This document shows positions 1-6,606 of a DNA stretch of 23,329 bases, piece by piece. Position 1 is the first letter of the stretch, and every line of letters starts with the position of its first letter. The stretch spans positions 1,169-24,497 of the forward strand of contig DFGG01000154.1 in NCBI GenBank assembly GCA_002371695.1, read 5' to 3'. The translations under genes were made by a program, and so were the position numbers. The notes beneath the pieces were generated by a model. That model searched no databases and was not told the origin of the DNA. It saw only the letters and a list, made by a program, of their open reading frames with translations. This stretch comes from a bacterium UBA3756 (GTDB lineage Bacteria > Bacteroidota > Bacteroidia > Bacteroidales > Bacteroidaceae).

Positions 1-298
1 CGAAGCTGTCACCGTGGTCGAGGTGAAGCACGATCTCAGGCTTTTCGCAACCCAGCTCCTTAGCATATGCTACAGCACCCTCTGCCATGTAGCGCAGGAT
101 AGTAGCGTTAGCATAGTTACGGGCACCTTTGGAAACCTGCATGATGACAGGAGACTTTGTTTCTACTGCAGCCTGAACGATGGCCTGCATTTGCTCCATG
201 GTGTTGAAGTTGAAAGCGGGGATAGCATAGCCACCGGCTACTGCCTTCTTAAACATCTCGCGGGTATTCACGAGACCTAAATCCTTGTAATTTACCAT
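1..298 (-). CDS. fba: Class II fructose-1,6-bisphosphate aldolase, N-terminal 99 residues (cut by window start)
   Basis: Zinc-dependent aldolase of glycolysis and gluconeogenesis, splitting fructose-1,6-bisphosphate into dihydroxyacetone phosphate and glyceraldehyde-3-phosphate in the cytoplasm. The visible protein starts MVNYKDLGLVNTREMF and contains YAIPAFNFN (about residues 24-32) and HLDHGDSF (92-99). In this family the Asp of HLDHG (D94) is the catalytic acid/base and the following His (H95) is a zinc ligand. The ATG at 296-298 is the natural start, about 40 nt downstream of a TATCTTTG box on the same strand. The remaining part of the protein (usual length about 330 aa) lies outside the window. 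The gene is separated by 182 bp from the next minus-strand gene and appears to have its own promoter. Family call is firm; the exact ortholog is not tested. Confidence 0.95.
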   Translation of the reverse strand, partial: MVNYKDLGLVNTREMFKKAVAGGYAIPAFNFNTMEQMQAIVQAAVETKSPVIMQVSKGARNYANATILRYMAEGAVAYAKELGCEKPEIVLHLDHGDSF

Positions 299-341
299 AA
301 TATCTATAATTTTTAAAAAGTGATACTTTCGGAATCGGATG

Positions 342-349
342 CAAAGATA
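342..349 (-). promoter_or_regulatory. Bacteroidetes -7 box (TATCTTTG) for fba
   Basis: TATCTTTG on the minus strand matches the Bacteroidetes sigma consensus TAnnTTTG and lies 43 nt upstream of the aldolase ATG. No clear TTTG -33 box is seen; the upstream stretch is a purine-rich repeat on the plus strand. Confidence 0.6.
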
Positions 350-361
350 CGATTTTTATAT

Positions 362-389
362 GAGAAAAGAGAAATGAGAAAAGAGAAAA
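362..389. repeat. Two tandem 14-bp purine units (gagaaaagagaaat)
   Basis: The 14-mer at 362-375 recurs at 376-389 with one mismatch. It sits directly upstream of the fba -7 box, where a -33 element would normally lie. It may be simple-sequence slippage; no function is assigned. Confidence 0.6.
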
Positions 390-480
390 ATGCTGCAGCC
401 AAAGATTTTTTTAAGTTTATTTGCACATAGCCGTCGTCAAGAAGGCATTTTTGCTAAACGCAGATAACATGTTTCCATCT

Positions 481-1713
481 TTACTCAGGTTTCTCACGGT
501 AGTGTACCACTAACCCAAAGCCAAACAGCCCCACAAGGATGTAGCCCACAAGGGGAATGATGAAGGGGATGACGAGATTGGTGGCATCGGCTATAATTCC
601 AACAAGCAGGAACCCGCAGCCACCCACTGGGGTCATCATCAGGAGCGAAGAGGCCGTCTTGGTAAGACTGCCCAGATTGCGCAGGGCCAGGGAGAAGATG
701 GTAGGAAACATGATGGCCTCAAAGAGGTAGATACCCATGAGGGCCACCAGCGAGACACGTCCGAGGTCGAGGAGCACCAGCAGGGTACAGACCACACTGC
801 CCACGGCACAATAGAGTAGCATCCACTCGGCAGGGATGCGACGCATCAGCATACTGCCCCCAAAGCGACCTACCATGAAGAAGGCCAGTCCTCCCGTGAG
901 TAACATCGAGGCCGTGGCATCGTCCATCCACCCTTGTCCTGTGACAAAATTGATAAAGTAGCTGTTGATGGATATCTCAGCCACCTCGTAAGCCAGCAGG
1001 GCTATCAGTCCGTAGACAAAGAACTTGTGACGCCACACCTTCTTCAGCGGCTCTCGCCCGTACTTGGCCTTGACTGCCATCGCATCGTCGTGCTCCATCT
1101 CAGGCAGACGCACTTTGGCAAAGACGAAGGCGATGACGAGCACTACAACGCCCAGTACGATGTAGGGCAGAGCCACATTTCCCAAGCCGTCGCCACTGTT
1201 CTGGAAGAGAAACTGCCCCACTGCAAAGGTAGCAAACAGGCAGCCCATTCCATTGAACGACTGCGAGAGATTCAGACGACTCGAGGCCGTCTCGCGTGCT
1301 CCCAGCTCTGTCACATACGGATTAGCAGCTGTTTCCAGGAAGGTCAGTCCGCAGCCAATGATAAAGAGTGCGAAGAGGAAGGCATAAAAAGTGGCTGCCT
1401 CGGTGGCTGGCACGAAGAGCAGCGAGCCAATACCGAAGAGGATAAGTCCGAACACCACGCCCCGGCGATAGCCAAAGCGATTGATGAAGAGACCGGCGGG
1501 GATAGCCATCAGGAAATAGCCCACGTAGGTGGTGACCTGAATGAGCGACGACTCTGTGATAGAGATGTTCAGCTCGTTCTGGAAATGTTTGTTGAGCACA
1601 TCGAGAATAGCACGGGCAAATCCCCAGAGAAAGAAGAGTGTGGTTATGAGTATGAACGGCACCAAGTAGTTGGTGCCGTTCGAGCGGAATAGTCCGTTTT
1701 TGGGGTTGTTCAT
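481..1713 (-). CDS. Sugar MFS transporter, FucP/FHS family
   Basis: Inner-membrane proton-coupled sugar uptake protein, 410 aa with about 12 hydrophobic segments, typical for the fucose-galactose-glucose:H+ symporter (FHS) family. The first helix carries FLWGFARAILDVL; D38 aligns by eye with the proton-coupling Asp of E. coli FucP. FLETAANPY places E127 in TM4, the second conserved acidic residue. The substrate cannot be fixed: L-fucose, glucose/galactose or an amino sugar are all possible. Its ATG (1711-1713) directly abuts the stop codon of the upstream aquaporin gene (1714-1716), so the two are surely co-transcribed and probably translationally coupled. It differs clearly from the second FucP-like protein at 5230-6537. 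Confidence 0.88.
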   Translation of the reverse strand: MNNPKNGLFRSNGTNYLVPFILITTLFFLWGFARAILDVLNKHFQNELNISITESSLIQVTTYVGYFLMAIPAGLFINRFGYRRGVVFGLILFGIGSLLFVPATEAATFYAFLFALFIIGCGLTFLETAANPYVTELGARETASSRLNLSQSFNGMGCLFATFAVGQFLFQNSGDGLGNVALPYIVLGVVVLVIAFVFAKVRLPEMEHDDAMAVKAKYGREPLKKVWRHKFFVYGLIALLAYEVAEISINSYFINFVTGQGWMDDATASMLLTGGLAFFMVGRFGGSMLMRRIPAEWMLLYCAVGSVVCTLLVLLDLGRVSLVALMGIYLFEAIMFPTIFSLALRNLGSLTKTASSLLMMTPVGGCGFLLVGIIADATNLVIPFIIPLVGYILVGLFGFGLVVHYREKPE

Positions 1714-2394
1714 TTATTTCTTCTCTTCGGTGTCGATGAGTTTCCATACACATGCAGCCAGTGCACCACCAGCGAAGGGGCCTACGATGAACACCCAGAG
1801 CTGGCTCAGAGCCTTGCCACCCTCAAAGAGAGCGGGACCAATAGAGCGGGCAGGGTTGACGGAAGTGCCTGTATAATTGATACCTACGAGATGGATCAGG
1901 ATCAGCGAAAGGCCGATGGCCAGACCAGCGAAATTGTTGGTAGCACCATTGGTCTTGGCTGTAGCACCCAGCACCACGAGCACGAAGATGAAAGTGAGGG
2001 CGATCTCTGCCACGAGACCGTTGATCACATTGTCTGATGCACAAGCATTGGCACCTGTAGCCGTACCACGGGCCAAGCCAGGATCGGTAGACACGAGGAA
2101 TGCCAGCAGGGCAGCAGCGATGATAGCGCCTATCACCTGGAAGAGCATGTACATACCACAGTCTTTGCTGTTCATACGTCCGCTAAGGAATACTCCCAAC
2201 GTAATGGCTGGATTAATGTGGCATCCCGAGATACCGCCAATGGTGTAGGCCATGGCGACTACTGCCAGACCGAAAGCTACTGCTGTTCCTACTACTGATG
2301 CCGTGTCGACACCACAATTCAGACTCACGGCTGCACCGCAACCGAGGAAAGTCAGCACAAACGTGCCAATCATTTCTGCATAATACTTTTTCAT
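1714..2394 (-). CDS. aqpZ: Aquaporin Z-type water channel
   Basis: Major intrinsic protein of 226 aa (usual size about 230), six membrane helices plus two re-entrant loops with the diagnostic motifs GCHINPAITLG (NPA 61-63) and GTSVNPARSIGPALF (NPA 180-182). By alignment to E. coli AqpZ the aromatic/arginine filter would be F41, H168, T177 and R183, the water-selective F-H-T-R set rather than the glycerol-facilitator set. This is inferred from sequence, not modelled. First gene of a two-gene unit with the MFS transporter: zero intergenic bases. A near-perfect promoter lies about 75 bp upstream. Pairing of an aquaporin with a sugar/H+ symporter could reflect osmotic balancing during solute uptake (inference). 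Confidence 0.93.
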   Translation of the reverse strand: MKKYYAEMIGTFVLTFLGCGAAVSLNCGVDTASVVGTAVAFGLAVVAMAYTIGGISGCHINPAITLGVFLSGRMNSKDCGMYMLFQVIGAIIAAALLAFLVSTDPGLARGTATGANACASDNVINGLVAEIALTFIFVLVVLGATAKTNGATNNFAGLAIGLSLILIHLVGINYTGTSVNPARSIGPALFEGGKALSQLWVFIVGPFAGGALAACVWKLIDTEEKK

Positions 2395-2468
2395 AATCTC
2401 AACTAGTTTTAATGTTTATGATAATGGTTTATTGATCGCTATTTCCTCATTTTTCCTGTATTTGGGGG

Positions 2469-2500
2469 CAAAGTTAACATTTTTTCTTTTCACAGCCAAA
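2469..2500 (-). promoter_or_regulatory. Promoter of aqpZ-MFS unit: TTTG-N20-TAACTTTG
   Basis: On the minus strand TTTG (2497-2500) is followed after exactly 20 nt by TAACTTTG (2469-2476), a full match to the Bacteroidetes -33/-7 consensus. The predicted transcript start near 2464 gives a leader of about 70 nt. Confidence 0.75.
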
Positions 2501-2519
2501 CATTTTGCAAGAAAAATAG

Positions 2520-2527
2520 TATCTTTG
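2520..2527 (+). promoter_or_regulatory. -7 box TATCTTTG only 8 nt before an ATG
   Basis: TATCTTTG ends at 2527 and the hydrolase ATG is at 2536. With initiation a few bases past the box, the mRNA would have a leader of only about 3-5 nt, with no room for a ribosome-binding site. No TTTG lies at the right -33 distance. Confidence 0.55.
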
Positions 2528-2535
2528 TAGCCGCA

Positions 2536-3525
2536 ATGGAACAAACGAATCAATACATCAAGCAGTTTCCCGAACTGTTCAACGGGAAAAAGATACTCTA
2601 CGTCCACGGATTCGGTTCCTCGGGACAGTCGGGAACGGTGACCCGCATCCGCGAGGTGCTGCCCAATGCCACGGTGACAGCCCCCGACCTGCCCATCCGT
2701 CCGCAGGAGGCCATAGAGTTATTAAATAAGGTGTGTACTCAGGAACAGCCCGACCTCATCATCGGCACCTCGATGGGTGGCATGTATGCAGAGATGCTCA
2801 GAGGCTACGACCGCATCCTGGTGAATCCCGCCTTGCAGATGGGCGACACCATGAAGGAGCACGGGATGATTGGGGCACAGCATTTCTCCAATCCCCGCCA
2901 GGACGGCATCCAGGACTTCATCGTGACGAAAGCTCTGGTCAAGGAATATAAAGAGATGACAGACCACTGCTTCGAAGGCATTAACGATGAGGAAAGGCGA
3001 CGTGTGTGGGGACTCTTCGGCGATGAGGATACCACTGTCGACACCTACGATCTCTTCCACAGCCACTACCCCACGGCCATCCGCTTCCACGGCGAGCACC
3101 GCATGAACGACAAGAGCTTCATGCACTCCGTGATGCCTGTCATCCGCTGGATAGATGATTGCCAGCAAGGACGTGAGCGCCCCATCGTCTACATCGACGT
3201 CAACACGCTGATAGACCAGTGGCGCAAGCCCCAGAGCTCCTGTCAGAAGACCATCCGCACCCTTCTCGAGAGCTATCAGCTCTATTTCGTCGCTCCCGCC
3301 GAAAACGTCCAGTACACCACGACAGTGTCGTGGTTATATGACTACATCAACCTCCCTGCTTACGCTCACACCATCTTCACCCAGCGCAAGGACCTGCTCT
3401 ACGGCGACTATCTCATTGACGCCGAGAAGACGGAAGGCATGGGTGCCCTCATCCAGTTCGGCTCTGATACCTTCAAGACCTGGGATGACATTGCCGAATA
3501 CTTCTCAAGGCTCGGAGGACAATGA
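2536..3525 (+). CDS. YqiA-like alpha/beta hydrolase fused to a degenerate HAD (5'-nucleotidase-like) domain
   Basis: 329 aa protein with two parts. Residues 18-208 resemble the YqiA/YcfP esterase family: ILYVHGFGSSG (oxyanion region), IIGTSMGGMYAE with nucleophile S79, FGDEDTTV (candidate acid around D163/D165) and GEHRMND-KSFMH (candidate His 188 or 197). Residues 216-329 begin VYIDVNTLIDQW and end with QRKDLLYGDYLIDAEKT, resembling the start and the C-terminal part of deoxyribonucleotidase-type HAD proteins, but the usual DxDx(T/V) motif reads D-V-N-T, so the second catalytic Asp is missing. The esterase half looks active; the HAD half may be a binding or structural relic. The substrate is unknown. 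No signal peptide is seen, so it is probably cytoplasmic. An apparently leaderless start follows a -7 box. A short octamer array starts at its stop codon. Confidence 0.8.
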   Translation: MEQTNQYIKQFPELFNGKKILYVHGFGSSGQSGTVTRIREVLPNATVTAPDLPIRPQEAIELLNKVCTQEQPDLIIGTSMGGMYAEMLRGYDRILVNPALQMGDTMKEHGMIGAQHFSNPRQDGIQDFIVTKALVKEYKEMTDHCFEGINDEERRRVWGLFGDEDTTVDTYDLFHSHYPTAIRFHGEHRMNDKSFMHSVMPVIRWIDDCQQGRERPIVYIDVNTLIDQWRKPQSSCQKTIRTLLESYQLYFVAPAENVQYTTTVSWLYDYINLPAYAHTIFTQRKDLLYGDYLIDAEKTEGMGALIQFGSDTFKTWDDIAEYFSRLGGQ

Positions 3526-3550
3526 GAGATTGAGAGATTGAGAAATTGAG
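3523..3550 (+). repeat. Octamer array (AGATTGAG-type, 3 units) starting at a stop codon
   Basis: Units agattgag, agattgag and aaattgag (3527-3550) follow TGAG at 3523-3526, whose TGA is the stop codon of the hydrolase. The array runs straight into the truncated flavoprotein frame. The same unit recurs on the minus strand at 6541-6606. Confidence 0.8.
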
Positions 3551-4100
3551 AATCACCCACTGGGGCATGAGCGGACCTGCCATCCTGAAACTCTCCAGCT
3601 ATGGAGCCCAACTTCTGGCGGAACACGACTATCGACAATCTCTGGCCATCAACTGGCTCAGCAGTCGCGATGAGGATATCAAGCAACAACTGCTGCGCCT
3701 CACCATCGAAGGCGGCAGGAAACAAGTGGCGAGCCTTCACCCCGAGGGAATCCCCGCCCGACTGTGGACCTATTTGCTCAACAAGGCCTTGGGCCAACGG
3801 GCGCAAAGTCCATGGATGAGCCTGAACCAGAAAGAGATCAACCGTCTGACAAATATCCTCGCCAACGATACCTACGACATTGCAGGGCGTGCTGCCTTCA
3901 AGGATGAGTTCGTCACCTGTGGAGGCGTCTCCCTCGAAGCCGTCAGCCCAGCGACACTTGAGAGCCGTCATGTACCTCACCTTTACTTTGCCGGCGAGGT
4001 GCTCGACATCGACGGCATCACCGGCGGCTTCAACTTCCAGGCAGCTTGGACAACGGCCTACACCGTAGCAAAGGCCATCAGCCAAGCCGCCGACTCCTAA
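3546..4100 (+). pseudogene. C-terminal half of a BaiN/HI0933-family NAD(P)/FAD flavoprotein (N-terminus lost)
   Basis: The frame reads ITHWGMSGPAILKLSSYGA near its start and LYFAGEVLDIDGITGGFNFQ near its end, both signatures of the HI0933/YhiN/BaiN flavoprotein family (about 400 aa). Only about 180 aa remain: the whole N-terminal Rossmann FAD-binding half (GxGxxG) is missing. The first homologous residues directly adjoin the octamer array, and the in-frame codon upstream at 3531 is TGA. A start could only be TTG at 3546 or ATG at 3567, the latter already inside the conserved motif. The C-terminal GG-motif that closes over FAD is intact and there is no internal stop, so the loss may be recent, or be an assembly artefact at the repeat. 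Its 3' end overlaps the convergent PIG-L gene by 4 bp (4097-4100). Confidence 0.8.
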
Positions 4101-5233
4101 AACTTGTATTCCACAAACGCCTCCATTGCCTCGTAGCACGCCAGTCCCAACTGGTCATACCTGCGTGCCGTATCGCGGTTGCGGTCTTCGGCACGCTGCC
4201 AGAACAGTCGCTCGTCGTTGCCCAGGAAGGGAGCACTCTCCATCTGACTCTGATGGCGCAGGATGGCATTGCGCTTCTCACGCAACTCCTCGGGACTCAT
4301 CGGCACACACATCTCGATATCGGCCACGTCCCATTCCGCCCATGCCCCGCGATACATCCACACCCTACAGTCGCTGAGCCACTCGGCATTGGCTGTCTTC
4401 TCCTCCTCAATAGCAGCCAGCACCACGTCCGTACACTTACGGTGGGTGCCATGGGGATCAGCCAGGTCTGCCGCCACGTAGATCTGATGTGGCTGTATCT
4501 CGCTGATAAGCTGCTGCACAATCCTGACATCGCGCTCTTCCACAGGCAGTTTCTCTATCTTGCCACTCTCATAGAAGGGCAGGTCGAGAAAGTGGATATG
4601 GTCTTTCTTGATATGGTTATAGCCACAGGCGTTGCGAGCCTCGCCCCTGCGGATGAGTCCCTTTACGGTGAGGATGGCCCGATTGTCCCAGTCGCCCTCC
4701 TGCTTCTCTTTCAGGTAGGTCATGATCTCACGGTAGCGTATCTTGATCACCTCGTCGCTACCGTTGGCGAAGAGCTTGTTGAACCCGTTGATGAAGTGCA
4801 TGTACAGCCGCACCTCCTCGTCAGCCACAGCGATGTTGCCGCTGGTCTCGTAGGCAATGTGTACGTCGTGCCCCTGTTGCATCAGTCGTCTGACGGTACC
4901 TCCCATCGATATCACGTCGTCGTCGGGATGTGGCGAGAATACGATGACCCGCTTCGGATAGGGCAACGCCCTCTCAGGGCGAGTGGAGTCGTCGGCATTG
5001 GGCTTGCCTCCGGGCCATCCGGTGATGGTGTGCTGCAGCTCGTTGAACACTTCGATGTTCACCAGGCCAGCCTGTCCCTGAAACTGTTCCACAAGCTGAC
5101 CGAGTCCGTTGTCCACGTAGTCTTTCGTCGAGAGTTTCAGCAGGGGTTTGTCCACTTTGTTGCAGAGGTCGATGACTTGCCTTCTCAGCGTGTGGTCAGG
5201 CATTTTGATGTTGTCTGTCAGATGTAAGTTCAT
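4097..5233 (-). CDS. PIG-L (LmbE) family N-acetylglucosamine deacetylase-like protein
   Basis: Predicted zinc-dependent deacetylase of the PIG-L/MshB/LmbE family, 378 aa. Motif VFSPHPDDDVISMGG puts H102 and D104/D105 in the metal site, and DPHGTHRKC supplies the further His (H261/H264). The N-terminal ~90 residues, with LQHTITGWPGGKPNADD, match (from memory) the linker and second half of a Bacteroidetes fusion protein that joins a NagB-type glucosamine-6-phosphate deaminase to a PIG-L domain; here the NagB half is absent. The chosen ATG (5231-5233) overlaps the stop of the upstream FucP-like gene as ATGA, indicating translational coupling; longer frames upstream run through the transporter gene and are rejected. 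The likely role is amino-sugar metabolism in the cytoplasm; the exact substrate is unknown. No signal peptide. Confidence 0.87.
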   Translation of the reverse strand: MNLHLTDNIKMPDHTLRRQVIDLCNKVDKPLLKLSTKDYVDNGLGQLVEQFQGQAGLVNIEVFNELQHTITGWPGGKPNADDSTRPERALPYPKRVIVFSPHPDDDVISMGGTVRRLMQQGHDVHIAYETSGNIAVADEEVRLYMHFINGFNKLFANGSDEVIKIRYREIMTYLKEKQEGDWDNRAILTVKGLIRRGEARNACGYNHIKKDHIHFLDLPFYESGKIEKLPVEERDVRIVQQLISEIQPHQIYVAADLADPHGTHRKCTDVVLAAIEEEKTANAEWLSDCRVWMYRGAWAEWDVADIEMCVPMSPEELREKRNAILRHQSQMESAPFLGNDERLFWQRAEDRNRDTARRYDQLGLACYEAMEAFVEYKF

Positions 5234-6537
5234 GATGATATTGGTTTTTGATAGGAACGGTAGCCGTAAGCGATGATGATCAGGAAACAGATAAGTGGCA
5301 GCACGAACGAGGCATTGACCGCCGGGAGTCCCATCACCGTCTGCATGTCGATGATCATACCTTGCAGGGGTGGCATGAGTGCTCCTCCCACGATGGCCAT
5401 CACCAGGAAGGCCGCACCGAGATTGGTGTCTCGTGCATCCACGTCGTGCAGGGCAATGCCGTAGATGGTGGGGAACATCAGCGACATGAAGAAGCTGATG
5501 CCTACCAGCGAGTAGAGTCCTGCCATGCCCACGATGCCGATGGCTCCCAGCGTACAGACAGCTGCCCCGCACCCGAAGATGGCCAGCAGCTTGCGACTGT
5601 CCACATACTTCATCAGCAGCGTGGAGATGAAGCGGCTACAGAGGAACAGAGCCATTGCCGCGATGTTGTACATCTGTGCCGTAGCCTTGTTCATGCCCAG
5701 GTTGTCGGCATAGTGGATGATGAATGTCCACACCATGATCTGGGCAGCCACGTAGAACATCTGGGCCACAACACCCTCACGGTAGACGGGGTTGTGCCAC
5801 AGGTTCCTCAGCGTCTCGCCGGCCCGGTAATCACGGGGACGGTGATCACTCTCCGTCTTAGGCATCTTCGTCAGGGCGATGACCACCATCACGATGAGCA
5901 CCACCAGGCCGATGGCCACGTAGGGGTCGCGTATCACGGCCAGGTCGTGCAGCCTGATGTCTGCCTTCTCTGCCTCCGAGAGTCCGTAGAAGATAATCTC
6001 TCCGGCCTCGTCACGACGGTCAGAGATGAGCTGTGGCAGCACCACGAGCGATGCGATGGCCATGCCACAGAGCGAGCCCATGGGGTTGAAGGCCTGCGCC
6101 ATGTTCAGCCGTCGCGTGGCAGTCTCCTTATCGCCCAAGGAGAGGATGAACGGGTTGGCCGTAGTCTCGAGGAAAGCCAGTCCGAAGGTGAGGATATAGA
6201 GCGACAGACAGAAGAAGGTGAACTCCTGCCATGCTGCAGCGGGTATGAAGAGGAAGGCTCCCGTGGCATAGAGTGCCAGTCCGAGAAGGATGCCTGCCTT
6301 GTAGGAGTAGCGACGGATGAAGAGAGCGGCAGGCACGGCCATTGTGGCATAGCCTCCATAGAAGGCGAACTGCACCAGTGAGGCCTTGGCAGCCGAAATC
6401 TCCATCACGGTCTGGAAGGCCGCCACCATGGGGTTTGTGATGTCATTGGCAAATCCCCACAGGGCGAACAGCGACGTGATGAGGATAAATGTCAGCAGGT
6501 ACCTGCGTGGTACCAAAGGCTTCTCTGTCTGCTTCAT
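5230..6537 (-). CDS. fucP: FucP-type L-fucose:H+ symporter
   Basis: 435 aa inner-membrane permease of the FHS family with about 12 TM segments. The N-terminal region SLFALWGFANDITNPMVAAF and FGLAFLETTANPF (E124 in TM4) agree closely with Bacteroides proteins annotated as L-fucose symporters (from memory). It is probably the third gene of a minus-strand operon. Upstream, a 66-bp octamer array fills the gap to the PEP-binding gene; downstream, its TGA overlaps the ATG of the PIG-L gene by the ATGA arrangement. The neighbour suggests the imported sugar could be an amino sugar instead of, or besides, fucose. No fucose catabolic genes (fucI, fucK, fucA) are in the window, so the substrate stays uncertain. 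Confidence 0.85.
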   Translation of the reverse strand: MKQTEKPLVPRRYLLTFILITSLFALWGFANDITNPMVAAFQTVMEISAAKASLVQFAFYGGYATMAVPAALFIRRYSYKAGILLGLALYATGAFLFIPAAAWQEFTFFCLSLYILTFGLAFLETTANPFILSLGDKETATRRLNMAQAFNPMGSLCGMAIASLVVLPQLISDRRDEAGEIIFYGLSEAEKADIRLHDLAVIRDPYVAIGLVVLIVMVVIALTKMPKTESDHRPRDYRAGETLRNLWHNPVYREGVVAQMFYVAAQIMVWTFIIHYADNLGMNKATAQMYNIAAMALFLCSRFISTLLMKYVDSRKLLAIFGCGAAVCTLGAIGIVGMAGLYSLVGISFFMSLMFPTIYGIALHDVDARDTNLGAAFLVMAIVGGALMPPLQGMIIDMQTVMGLPAVNASFVLPLICFLIIIAYGYRSYQKPISS

Positions 6538-6540
6538 TCT

Positions 6541-6606
6541 TCAATCTCTCAATTTCTCAATTTCTCAATCTCTCAATTTCTCAATCTCTCAATCTCTCAA
6601 TCTTCA
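6541..6606 (-). repeat. Octamer array (AGATTGAG/AAATTGAG) filling an intergenic gap
   Basis: About seven 8-bp units, read on the minus strand as AGATTGAG or AAATTGAG, occupy the whole gap between two same-strand genes. The stop codon of the upstream gene (TGA, 6604-6606) is in phase with the TGA of the repeat unit, and the array ends just before the FucP ATG. It shares its unit with the array at 3523-3550. Confidence 0.9.

Noticed and set aside
4046..5227. Long plus-strand open frame (393 codons) opposite the PIG-L gene
   Set aside because: Antisense shadow: the minus strand encodes a clear PIG-L protein with intact metal motifs, and the plus-strand translation shows no family features.
4097..5572. 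Longer PIG-L reading frame starting at 5572
   Set aside because: It would run more than 300 bp into the FucP-like gene in another frame; the ATGA overlap start fits operon structure and homology.
5248..6381. Long plus-strand frame opposite the FucP-like gene
   Set aside because: His/Glu-rich composition of an antisense reading of a membrane protein; no start region or homology signal.
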